Positions 1-6,988 of a DNA stretch of 23,153 nt are shown here, piece after piece. Source of the stretch: Actinomycetales bacterium UBA1416 (GTDB lineage: Bacteria; Actinomycetota; Actinomycetes; Actinomycetales; Actinomycetaceae); NCBI GenBank assembly GCA_002304945.1, contig DBPQ01000049.1:1-23153 (forward strand). Reading direction: 5' to 3'. The notes beneath the pieces are model-generated. The model searched no databases, had not been told where the DNA came from, and saw nothing but the letters and a program-made list of their open reading frames with translations. A program made the position numbers and the translations under genes. Position 1 is the first letter of the stretch. Each line of letters starts with the position of its first letter.

Positions 1-96
1 CGTGGGGGCGGTGCCGGACACCCAGGCGGCCGCGCTCAGCGCGAGCGCGACAGCGCCGGCCACCAGGAGCGCGACGACGGCGCCGGCCCTGGTCAC
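1..96 (-). CDS. Trp biosynthesis-associated membrane protein, N-terminal fragment
   Basis: A GTG at 96-94 overlaps the trpE stop (95-93) as GTGA, so this gene is probably translationally coupled to trpE. The 32 visible codons give a basic N-terminus (TR), then one hydrophobic Ala/Leu/Val stretch of about 20 residues, then AWVSGTAPT. This is one membrane segment followed by the Trp-Val motif typical of the first helix of the actinobacterial Trp_oprn_chp family, which commonly follows trpE. The function of that family is not established. The rest of the gene lies beyond the window edge. The reading frame and hydrophobic character are seen directly, and the family name is inferred from context and the short motif. 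Confidence 0.6.
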   Translation of the reverse strand, partial: MTRAGAVVALLVAGAVALALSAAAWVSGTAPT

Positions 97-1619
97 GCGC
101 GGCCCAGCCTGCTCGCGAGCTGCACCGCACGGAGCGCCGCCGCGGCCTTGTTGCGGCACTCGACGTACTCGGTGGCGGGCACGGAGTCGGCGACGATGCC
201 CGCACCGGCCTGCACGCTCGCGACGCCCTCGGCGATCACGGCGGTGCGGATCGCGATGGCCATGTCCATGTCCCCGGCGAGGTCGAGGTAGCCGACGGTG
301 CCGCCGTAGACGCCGCGGCGGGTGGGTTCGAGCTGGTCGATCAGTTCCATGGCCCGCACCTTGGGGGCGCCCGAGAGCGTCCCCGCCGGGAAGGTGGCGA
401 CGAGGGCGTCCAGCGCGCTGACGCCGTCCCGCAGGGTTCCGGTGACGGTGGAGGCCATGTGCATGATGTGGCTGAAGCGCCTGACCGCCATGAAGTCGGT
501 GACGGAGACGGTGGCGGGATCGCACACCCGGGCGAGGTCGTTCCGGGCGAGGTCCACGAGCATCAGGTGTTCGGCGCGTTCCTTCGGATCGGCCCGCAGC
601 TCCTCCGCCAGCGCCCTGTCCTCCTCGGGGGAGGTGCCGCGGGGACGCGAGCCCGCGATCGGGTAGGTGCGCGCGGCCCGTCCCTCCACGCGGACCAGGG
701 TCTCCGGCGAGGAGCCGACGATGTCGATGCGGCCGCCCTCGCGGCGCGGGTCCGGCAGCGTGACGAGGTACATGTACGGGCTCGGGTTGGTCGACCGCAG
801 GATGCGGTAGACCTCGAGGGGGTCCGCCTCGCAGTCCACGTCCACCCGGAGCGAGAGCACCACCTGGAACACCTCGCCGTCCCGGATCGCCTCCTTGCCC
901 GCCCGCACGGCTGCCTCGAAGTCCTCAGGGGTCCGCCGGAGCCGGAGGTCGGGTTCGGGGCCGTCGCCGAGCACGGTGACGACGGCTGGGCGGGGCGCCG
1001 CGAGCGCACCCTGCATCTCGTCCAGGCGGGCGACGGCATCCTCCCAGGCCTCGTAGACCCGCTCATCGGTGCCGTCCCCGTTGATGGCGTTCGCGATGAG
1101 CCACGTGCTGCCCGTGTGGTGGTCGAGGGCGACGAGGTCGGAGACGAGGCTCAGCGCGAGGAGCGGCAGGCCACGGTCGTCGACCGTCGTGTGGGGCAGG
1201 CGCTCCCAGAGTCCGGCGACGTCCCACCCGAGCATCCCGACGAGCCCACCCGTGAGGGGCGGGTGGCCGGGAAGCGGGGCGCTGGCGAGCTGGGCGAGGG
1301 TGGAGCGCAGCACGTCGAGGACCGGGCCCGTGGTCGGCAGGCCGGCGGGGACGTCGCCGAGCCACTGCGCGGTGCCGTCGTAGCTGAGAAGGGTCGCCCG
1401 CGAGCGGACCCCGACGAAGCTCCACCGGGCCCAGGCCCCGTGTTCCGCCGACTCGAGGATGAAGGAGCCCGGGTGCCCTCCCAGGGCGCGGTGGACGCCG
1501 GTCGGGGTGAGCTCGTCCGCGAGGAGCCGGCGCGCCACCGGGATCACCCGGTGCGTGCGGGCCAGCACGCGGAAGCGGCCGAGGTCTGGCGTCGTGGCGC
1601 CCCAGGGTGTCGCGGTCAC
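93..1619 (-). CDS. trpE: Anthranilate synthase component I
   Basis: TrpE converts chorismate to anthranilate, with ammonia supplied by the TrpG amidotransferase (not in the window). It is the first committed step of tryptophan synthesis, in the cytosol. The 508-residue product has the normal length. It carries the chorismate-binding signatures: SPETLVRV, YPIAGSRPRG, LVDLARNDLARV, FPAGTLSGAPKVRAME, and the C-terminal AGAGIVADS with ECRNKAAA. An N-terminal FILES motif (residues 53-57) matches the LLES-type tryptophan feedback site, so the enzyme is probably feedback-inhibited. The GTG start at 1619 has GAGGA about 9 nt upstream, and the homology begins here. An in-frame ATG at 1679 would run into hisF. 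trpE lies 37 nt after hisF and overlaps the next gene by 4 nt. Confidence 0.95.
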   Translation of the reverse strand: MTATPWGATTPDLGRFRVLARTHRVIPVARRLLADELTPTGVHRALGGHPGSFILESAEHGAWARWSFVGVRSRATLLSYDGTAQWLGDVPAGLPTTGPVLDVLRSTLAQLASAPLPGHPPLTGGLVGMLGWDVAGLWERLPHTTVDDRGLPLLALSLVSDLVALDHHTGSTWLIANAINGDGTDERVYEAWEDAVARLDEMQGALAAPRPAVVTVLGDGPEPDLRLRRTPEDFEAAVRAGKEAIRDGEVFQVVLSLRVDVDCEADPLEVYRILRSTNPSPYMYLVTLPDPRREGGRIDIVGSSPETLVRVEGRAARTYPIAGSRPRGTSPEEDRALAEELRADPKERAEHLMLVDLARNDLARVCDPATVSVTDFMAVRRFSHIMHMASTVTGTLRDGVSALDALVATFPAGTLSGAPKVRAMELIDQLEPTRRGVYGGTVGYLDLAGDMDMAIAIRTAVIAEGVASVQAGAGIVADSVPATEYVECRNKAAAALRAVQLASRLGRA

Positions 1620-1656
1620 CGGCCGATCCTCGCACGACGGCCCGCCATGGGAGAAC

Positions 1657-2418
1657 TCACCGGACGGGCAGCCCGGCACGTGCCAGTTCGCGCTTCACCT
1701 CGGCGAGGGAGACCTGCCCGAAGTGGAACACCGAGGCGGCGAGCACCGCGTCGGCGCCGGCGAGGGCGGCGTCCGCGAAGTGCGCCGCCGTCCCCGCTCC
1801 CCCGGAGGCGATGAGCGGGACGCCGACGGCGGCACGCACGGCGGCGAGCATCTCCAGGTCGAAGCCTGCCCGGGTGCCGTCGGCGTCCATCGAGTTGAGG
1901 AGGATCTCCCCGGCACCGCGGTCGGCCACCTCGCGCGCCCAGGCGAGCGCGTCGATGCCGGTGCCCCTGGACCCGCCGTGGGTGGTCACCTCGTACCCGG
2001 AGGGGGTGGCGTCGGAGCGGCGGGCATCGAGGGACAGGACGAGCACCTGGTTGCCGAACCGCTGTGCGACCTCGTCGACGAGGGCGGGCCGGGCGATGGC
2101 GGCCGTGTTGACCCCCACCTTGTCGGCGCCGGCACGGAGCAGGCGGTCGACGTCGTCCACGCTGCGCACCCCCCCGCCCACCGTCAGGGGCACGAACACC
2201 TCCTCCGCGGTGCGGCGCACCACCTCGAGCATCGTGGCCCTGCCCTCGGCGGAGGCCGAGACGTCCAGGAAGGTGAGCTCGTCGGCCCCCTCGGAGTCAT
2301 AGCGGTGCGCGAGCTCCACGGGGTCGCCCGCGTCCCGGAGGTTCACGAAGTTGACCCCCTTGACCACGCGCCCGTCGCTCACGTCGAGGCACGGGATCAC
2401 GCGGATCGCGACGCTCAT
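1657..2418 (-). CDS. hisF: Imidazole glycerol phosphate synthase cyclase subunit
   Basis: HisF, with the HisH glutaminase (not in the window), turns PRFAR plus ammonia into imidazole glycerol phosphate and AICAR in histidine synthesis. The 253-residue protein is a full-length (beta/alpha)8 barrel starting MSVAIRVIPCLDV. The two catalytic aspartates are visible at D12 (PCLDV) and D131 (LSLDARR). Phosphate-binding loops are seen at VGGGVRS and IASGGAG. The ATG at 2418 has GAGGAGG 5-11 nt upstream. The frame is open for a long way upstream, but that stretch is a GC-rich artefact. hisI, often found between hisF and trpE, is absent here, and trpE follows directly. Confidence 0.97.
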   Translation of the reverse strand: MSVAIRVIPCLDVSDGRVVKGVNFVNLRDAGDPVELAHRYDSEGADELTFLDVSASAEGRATMLEVVRRTAEEVFVPLTVGGGVRSVDDVDRLLRAGADKVGVNTAAIARPALVDEVAQRFGNQVLVLSLDARRSDATPSGYEVTTHGGSRGTGIDALAWAREVADRGAGEILLNSMDADGTRAGFDLEMLAAVRAAVGVPLIASGGAGTAAHFADAALAGADAVLAASVFHFGQVSLAEVKRELARAGLPVR

Positions 2419-2458
2419 GGGGCCTCCTCTCGCCGCTGCCATAATAGGCTGGCTGGCC
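2419..2458. promoter_or_regulatory. Divergent promoter region hisF / kinase-like gene
   Basis: This 40-bp gap holds ATAATAGGCT (2441-2450), one of the few AT-rich patches nearby. On the minus strand it reads TATTAT (2446-2441), a good -10 for hisF about 22 nt before its ATG. On the plus strand TAGGCT (2445-2450) ends 8 nt before the kinase ATG, the spacing of a leaderless start; CATAAT (2440-2445) is an alternative. The two -10s overlap, so the promoters would compete. No clear -35 was seen. The hexamers are read directly; promoter activity is inferred. Confidence 0.45.
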
Positions 2459-3016
2459 ATGGAGGAACGCGGCTGCGCCCGGGTCGCCTCGCTGGGCGAG
2501 ATGGTGGCGCGCCTCGGGGCGGCCCGTCGTGGTGGCGCCGTCGTCGTCGGCGTCGACGGGCGCTCGGGGTCGGGCAAGACGGCCCTCGCCGCCCGCCTGG
2601 AGGCGGCCCTCCCCCGGATGCGGGTGCTGCACCTGGACGACGTGTACCGGGGCTGGTGGGGCCTGGCGCGGGGGCTGGACCACCTCGTCACCTTCACGCT
2701 GGCGCCGCTCGCGCGCGGGGAGGCGGGCAGGTACCGCCCGTGGGACTGGGAGGCCGGCCGGCCCGCAGGGTGGGTGGAGGTCTCCCCACTGCGCCCGGGG
2801 GAACTGCTGCTCGTGGAGGGCTGCGGGGCGATCGCCGCGCCGGTGGACGCGTGGGTCGACGTGGGCGTGTGGTGCGACGCACCCGAGGAGGTCCGGCGGG
2901 CACGCGCCATGGCGCGCGATGACGGGTACTGGGCGGAGCACTGGGACACGTGGGCGCGGCAGGAGGCCGCGCTCGACCGTCGCCGGGACGCGGACCTCTG
3001 CTGGGTGGCCGGCTGA
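2459..3016 (+). CDS. P-loop nucleotide kinase-like protein (uridine kinase-like)
   Basis: This 185-residue cytosolic protein has a Walker A motif GRSGSGKT at residues 34-41. It is followed by HLDDVYRGWWG (58-68), which resembles the HxDD substrate and Mg-binding segment of uridine kinase and phosphoribulokinase-type P-loop enzymes. A strand ending LLLVEGCGA (about residue 118 on) resembles the next conserved strand of those kinases. The substrate cannot be told from the sequence. The ATG at 2459 is preferred because a TAGGCT element ends 8 nt before it and no Shine-Dalgarno is near. An in-frame ATG at 2417 would lie inside the hisF start. The gene diverges from hisF and converges on the FKBP gene with a 1-nt gap. 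Confidence 0.8.
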   Translation: MEERGCARVASLGEMVARLGAARRGGAVVVGVDGRSGSGKTALAARLEAALPRMRVLHLDDVYRGWWGLARGLDHLVTFTLAPLARGEAGRYRPWDWEAGRPAGWVEVSPLRPGELLLVEGCGAIAAPVDAWVDVGVWCDAPEEVRRARAMARDDGYWAEHWDTWARQEAALDRRRDADLCWVAG

Positions 3017-3025
3017 CTCAGCCGG
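3009..3025. terminator. 17-bp perfect palindrome spanning both convergent stop codons
   Basis: CCGGCTGA (3009-3016), one C, then TCAGCCGG (3018-3025). The kinase TGA (3014-3016) ends one arm and the FKBP TGA (3020-3018, minus) ends the other, so both genes end in GGC TGA. As RNA it gives a 6-bp GC stem with a 5-nt loop on either strand. There is no T-run, so it is at best a weak bidirectional terminator, and it could be coincidence. Confidence 0.35.
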
Positions 3026-3920
3026 TGGGATCCGGCGTCGGTGCGGCCGAGTCCGTGGGGGCGGGGGTCTCGACCTCGCCCTCCCCTATGACGGCGAGGA
3101 TGTCCACCACCATCACGAGGGCGTCCGTCCCGATCGCCTGGGACGGTGGGATGAGGAGCATGACCCGGGAGCCCACCCGCTGGTCCACCACGCCGTTGCG
3201 GAGGCCCGCGAACGTGTCGTCGATGGCGATGGTGGCCGGGACGCCCCCGGACTCCCACGTGGAGTCGTAGACCACCCCGTCGTCCCACGCCCACGCGGTG
3301 TACTGGACGACCACCTCCTGGCCGGGCTTCACCTGTGACCCCGCGCCGCGGGTGACGGGAACCACCTGGAGCTCGGTGGGTTCGACGATGCCCTCGGGGA
3401 CGGTCGCGGTGGGCGCGCCGGTGTCCGTGGACCCCACCACGGGCACCCCGTCCACCGGTTCGGCGGCCTCGCCGTGGGCCTGCGTGCGCAACACGTCGAT
3501 CACCACCACGAGCATCATGTCGGGCCCGCCGTCGTCGACCGGCTGGACCATCAGGAGCCGCGAGCCCTCGGCCACGCCGGTGAGCACCCCGAAGAGGTTC
3601 TCGCCGACGTCCTCCGGCGTGAGGAGGAGGTTGCGCGGGGTCCCCGCGCCCCGGTCGGCGAGGATCGCGCCGTCGTCGCCCCCGTAGGCGGTCAGCGCCA
3701 GCAGCACCGGACCCTCGGGCAGGAGCTCGCGTCCGTCCCCCTCGATGAGCACCTCGATGGTCGACTCGCCCATCTCCAGCGGCGCCTCGAAGGTGACCAC
3801 CGGCACGGACCCGAACTCCCCGGTGACGGTGATGGGGCCCTCGTCGCTCTGCTGCTGGTCCGGTCCCGCCTGGCACCCGGCCAGGAGCAGGACGGCCAGG
3901 AGGGCCGCGAGAATGCGCAT
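3018..3920 (-). CDS. FKBP-type peptidyl-prolyl isomerase lipoprotein, two-domain
   Basis: This 300-residue secreted lipoprotein has an N-terminal signal (MRILAALLAVLLLAG) and a lipobox LLAGC with lipidated C16, so it is predicted to be anchored on the outer face of the membrane. Residues about 198-276 form an FKBP fold with VVVQYTAWAW, VVYDSTWESG, GLRNGVVDQRVGSRVMLLIPP and QAIG. Residues about 30-145 look like a second, degenerate FKBP-like domain with the same end pattern (GSRLLMVQP, MMLVVVIDVL). A Pro/Asp/Thr-rich tail ends the protein. Such proteins assist folding by prolyl isomerisation. The ATG lies 9 nt after pafA, with GGGGG as a possible ribosome site. The gene is the last of the pupylation operon, a position also taken by FKBP-like genes in other actinobacteria. 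The two-domain reading of the first half is inference. Confidence 0.85.
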   Translation of the reverse strand: MRILAALLAVLLLAGCQAGPDQQQSDEGPITVTGEFGSVPVVTFEAPLEMGESTIEVLIEGDGRELLPEGPVLLALTAYGGDDGAILADRGAGTPRNLLLTPEDVGENLFGVLTGVAEGSRLLMVQPVDDGGPDMMLVVVIDVLRTQAHGEAAEPVDGVPVVGSTDTGAPTATVPEGIVEPTELQVVPVTRGAGSQVKPGQEVVVQYTAWAWDDGVVYDSTWESGGVPATIAIDDTFAGLRNGVVDQRVGSRVMLLIPPSQAIGTDALVMVVDILAVIGEGEVETPAPTDSAAPTPDPTG

Positions 3921-3929
3921 GCCCCCAGA

Positions 3930-5297
3930 CTACGAGATCGCCATGGCCTCCAGCAGGGCGTCGACCCGGTCGTCCGTCGCCGCGAAGGGGTCGGTGAGCA
4001 TGACCGTGCGGTGGGCGGGATCCGCCAGGCGCAGGTGCACCCAGTCCACGGTGTGGTCGCGGCGGAGGTCCTGGGCCCGGCCGACGAACTCGCCCCGGAG
4101 CCGTGCCCGGGTGGTCGCGGGCGCGTGCCGCAGGGCGTGGTCCACCTGGGCGTCGGTGGTGAGGCGCCGCATCAGGCCACCGGCCTCCATGCGGTCCTGG
4201 AGCGAACCCGAGGTGATGTCGTGGTAGGCGAGCAGGAGGCGCTGCAGGGACATCGCCGTCGCCCCGTCCCGGGCCTCGTACCGCGCGACCAGCCGTTCCT
4301 TGATCGCCCAGTCGAGCTCGGTGTCCACGAGCGTGTGGTCCCCCGTCTCGACGGCGGTGAGCGCCCGTTCCCACAGGTCGAGCGCCGCGGCGTGCCACGG
4401 CCCGACGTCCCAGTTCGCCGCGGCGAAGGTGCGCACCGCCTCGAGGTGGGTCCGTTGGATCGCGACCGCGGTCGTCCTCCGGCCGTCGGCGAGTTCCACC
4501 GCCACGGTCCCCGTCATGTCGGTGGAGATCTCCCGGATGGCGCGCATCGGATCCAGCAGTTCCGTCCCCGGCCGCTGACCGGCCTCCAGCATGGCGAGCA
4601 GCATGTCGGTCGCCGCCACCTTGACGAGCGTGGAAGCCTCCGCCACGTTCGAGTCGCCGACGATCACGTGGAGGCGGCGGTAGCGCTCCACGTCCGCGTG
4701 CGGCTCGTCCCGGGTGTTCACCAGCGGCCGGGAACGCGTGGTGGCGGAGCTCGTCGCGTCCCACATCTGGCCGGCCCGCTGGGAGAAGCCCATCTCCACG
4801 CGTCCCCCGCGCACCCGCACGTGGCCACCACCGGTGACCACCTGCCGGGTGACGAGGAAGGGCACGAGGGAAGCCACCATCCGCGCGAAGTCGGGCCGGC
4901 GTCGCACCAGGTAGTTCTCGTGGCAGCCGAAGGAGTTGCCGGCGGCATCGAGGTTGTTCTTGAACAGGTGGATGCGGCCGTCGACGCCGTCGCCCGCGAG
5001 CCGCTCGTTCGCCCGGTCGGCGAGCTCCCGGAGCAGGACCGCACCGGCCCGGTCCTGTGCGAGGAGGTCCGGCAGGGCGTCGCACTCCGCGGTGGCGTAC
5101 TCGGGGTGCGAACCCACGTCGAGGTAGAGGCGGCCGCCGTTGCGGAGGAAGACGTTGGTCGAACGCCCCATGGCCACGACCGGCCGGAAGAGGACGCGGG
5201 CCGCCTCGTCGGCGTCGAGGGGCGGCCGGTGGCCGGTCACGGGGGCACAGGTGAGCCCGTACTCCGTCTCGATCCCCCAGATCCGCCGTGGGATCAC
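3930..5297 (-). CDS. pafA: Pup--protein ligase
   Basis: PafA uses ATP to join the C-terminal glutamate of Pup to substrate lysines by an isopeptide bond. It belongs to the glutamine-synthetase/carboxylate-amine ligase fold. The 455-residue protein begins MIPRRIWGIETEYGL, where E10 belongs to the Mg/ATP site. It has the catalytic aspartate in LYLDVGSHPEYAT (D60), followed by HLFKNNLDAAGNSFGCHENYLVRR. It lacks the roughly 40-residue Dop loop, which separates it from its paralogue dop at 5489-6988. The start is GTG at 5297, overlapping the pup stop by 4 nt (GTGA), so expression should be coupled to Pup. In mycobacteria prcB and prcA lie between pup and pafA; here nothing separates them. Confidence 0.96.
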   Translation of the reverse strand: MIPRRIWGIETEYGLTCAPVTGHRPPLDADEAARVLFRPVVAMGRSTNVFLRNGGRLYLDVGSHPEYATAECDALPDLLAQDRAGAVLLRELADRANERLAGDGVDGRIHLFKNNLDAAGNSFGCHENYLVRRRPDFARMVASLVPFLVTRQVVTGGGHVRVRGGRVEMGFSQRAGQMWDATSSATTRSRPLVNTRDEPHADVERYRRLHVIVGDSNVAEASTLVKVAATDMLLAMLEAGQRPGTELLDPMRAIREISTDMTGTVAVELADGRRTTAVAIQRTHLEAVRTFAAANWDVGPWHAAALDLWERALTAVETGDHTLVDTELDWAIKERLVARYEARDGATAMSLQRLLLAYHDITSGSLQDRMEAGGLMRRLTTDAQVDHALRHAPATTRARLRGEFVGRAQDLRRDHTVDWVHLRLADPAHRTVMLTDPFAATDDRVDALLEAMAIS

Positions 5298-5479
5298 TGG
5301 CCGCCCTTCTGCACGAAGCCCTGCACGAAGGACTCCGCGTTGGTCACCAGGATCGAGTCGATCTCGTCGAGGAGCTCGTCGACGTTCCGGACCTGGGCCT
5401 GCGGGGCCGCGGGGACCGGGACGTCCGGGGCCGGGTCCGGCTCACGCCGGGACGATGCCGCGAATTCCTGGCTGGACAC
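5294..5479 (-). CDS. pup: Prokaryotic ubiquitin-like protein Pup
   Basis: Pup is a 61-residue, mostly disordered protein tag. The C-terminal half (residues 33-61) matches the conserved helix that binds the ARC/Mpa coiled coil and is seated by PafA and Dop: VDELLDEID, then NAESFVQGFVQKGGQ. It ends GGQ, so Dop must deamidate Q61 to Glu before ligation. The only lysine is K58. The N-terminal part is Pro/Ala-rich (DPAPDVPVPAAPQAQ) instead of the Gly/Asp- and charge-rich segment of mycobacterial Pup. The start is GTG at 5479, with GGAGGA just upstream. The gene sits between dop and pafA. Confidence 0.95.
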   Translation of the reverse strand: MSSQEFAASSRREPDPAPDVPVPAAPQAQVRNVDELLDEIDSILVTNAESFVQGFVQKGGQ

Positions 5480-5488
5480 GTCTCCTCC
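5480..5488 (-). promoter_or_regulatory. Strong ribosome binding site of pup
   Basis: The nine bases between the dop stop and the pup GTG read GGAGGAGAC on the minus strand. GGAGGA leaves 3-4 nt to the GTG, a close but strong site. It fixes the pup start and suits a protein made in excess over its enzymes. Confidence 0.7.
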
Positions 5489-6988
5489 TCACTCGCCACC
5501 CAGCATGGTGAGCAGCTCGTCCACGTCGTTGAACTCCACCAGCCTAGCCGCGCGGGCGCGCGTGGCCCGCAGCGGGTCGGAGAGCGGGATCCGGACGAGG
5601 GACCTGCGCCCGGGAGCGTCGACGACGACCGACGACCAGCCCGCCGCCGCCACCGCCCCGGCGTGGCGGGCGACCATCGTGCCCCGGAACCACGCCCGCG
5701 TGTCCTCCGGGGGCGTGGAGACGGCCGTGTGGACGTCCTGCTGCTCGACGAGGCGGTGGACGCGACCTGCGGCGTCCAGGCGGGCGACGACGGAGTGCTC
5801 GGGCCGCAGGTCGGCCCACTGGAGGTCGAGGGCGGCGAGGCGCGGGTTGTCCCAGCTGAGGCCGCCCCGCCGGCGCAGCCCGTCGAGGAGTTGCTGCTTG
5901 GCGACCCACTCGACCTGGTGAGCGACGGAGGCCGGGTCCGTCGCGAGGCCGGTGAGGACGGCGTCCCACAGCTCCAGGGCCTCTGTGGTCTCGGGGTCGG
6001 CGGGTGCGTACCGGGCGATCACGTCCAGGTAGGTCCGCTGGACGTCCAGGGCGGTTCGGGCACCGCCCTCCGTGGAGAGGACGTGGCCGAACGGGTCGTG
6101 GCTGACGCCCCACGAGTCGACGACGGGGGCGGTGAGCGTGAGGGCGTCCAGCTCCAGCGGGAGGTGGTCCTCCTCGATGAGCCACAGCAGGAGGGCGGTG
6201 GTGGCGAACTTCAGGTGGGTGGGCACGTCGAACCGGTTCGCGTCCCCGCCGATGACGTGGAGGCGGCGCCACCGTCCGGCGTCGGCGTGCGGCTCGTCAC
6301 GCGTGTTCACGATCGGCCGGTTGAAGGTGGTCTCGAGCCCGATGTCGTTCTCGACGTAGTCGGCCCGCTGGGAGATCTGGAAGCCCGGATCCTCCGAACG
6401 CTGGCCGAGTCCCACGCGGCCGGCCCCGCACACGAGCGGCCGGGTGACGAGGAAGGGCGTCAGCCGGTGGGCGAGTTCGTGGAAGGGGACCGAGCGGCGC
6501 ACGAGGTAGTTCTCGTGCGTGCCGTACGAGGCACCCTTGCCGTCGACGTTGTTCTTGTAGACCACGATCTCCGGGCTGCCGGCGGCCCGCATCGCCTCGC
6601 GCATGATCTCGTCCCCGGCGCGATCCCAGCGCACCGCGTCGCGGGGGCTCGTGACCTCGGGAGAGGAGTACTCGGGGTGGGCGTGGTCGACGTACAGGCG
6701 CGCCCCGTTGGTGAGCACCGCGTTCGCCGGGCCGTTGCGGAGGGTGGCGCGGTCCGTCGTCGCGGGCGCGTCCGTCAGCTGCGTGGGGTGCGCCGCGGCC
6801 CGGGCCATCCGGTAGCCGCGGGCGTCGCTGAGGGGGTCCTCCCCCGCGTAGTCCCACGCCGCGTGCGGCACGCCGGCCGCGTAGCCGCGGACGAGGCGCG
6901 TGGACATCTCCACGGGGTTCGCCCTCGGGTTGCCGGGCTCGATGAGCCCGTACTCGGTCTCGATGCCCATGACACGGCGCACACTCAC
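5489..6988 (-). CDS. dop: Pup deamidase / depupylase
   Basis: Dop deamidates the C-terminal Gln of Pup and cleaves Pup off modified proteins, using bound nucleotide. It is a paralogue of PafA. The 499-residue product starts MSVRRVMGIETEYGLIEPGNPRANPV, has the Dop-specific insert at about residues 40-85, and has the catalytic aspartate in LYVDHAHPEYSSPE (D101). VYKNNVDGKGASYGTHENYLVRR follows. The GTG at 6988 overlaps the arc TGA by 4 nt (GTGA); GTG at 6982 and ATG at 6970 are alternatives, but the first gives the best fit. It lies 9 nt before pup. Because Pup ends in Gln here, Dop is required for tagging. Confidence 0.95.
   Translation of the reverse strand: MSVRRVMGIETEYGLIEPGNPRANPVEMSTRLVRGYAAGVPHAAWDYAGEDPLSDARGYRMARAAAHPTQLTDAPATTDRATLRNGPANAVLTNGARLYVDHAHPEYSSPEVTSPRDAVRWDRAGDEIMREAMRAAGSPEIVVYKNNVDGKGASYGTHENYLVRRSVPFHELAHRLTPFLVTRPLVCGAGRVGLGQRSEDPGFQISQRADYVENDIGLETTFNRPIVNTRDEPHADAGRWRRLHVIGGDANRFDVPTHLKFATTALLLWLIEEDHLPLELDALTLTAPVVDSWGVSHDPFGHVLSTEGGARTALDVQRTYLDVIARYAPADPETTEALELWDAVLTGLATDPASVAHQVEWVAKQQLLDGLRRRGGLSWDNPRLAALDLQWADLRPEHSVVARLDAAGRVHRLVEQQDVHTAVSTPPEDTRAWFRGTMVARHAGAVAAAGWSSVVVDAPGRRSLVRIPLSDPLRATRARAARLVEFNDVDELLTMLGGE

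Noticed and set aside
2419..5085. Upstream extension of the hisF frame to about 1142 codons
   Set aside because: Only the last 253 codons match HisF. The rest is antisense to the kinase gene or out of frame with FKBP and pafA, and a strong ribosome site marks the ATG at 2418.
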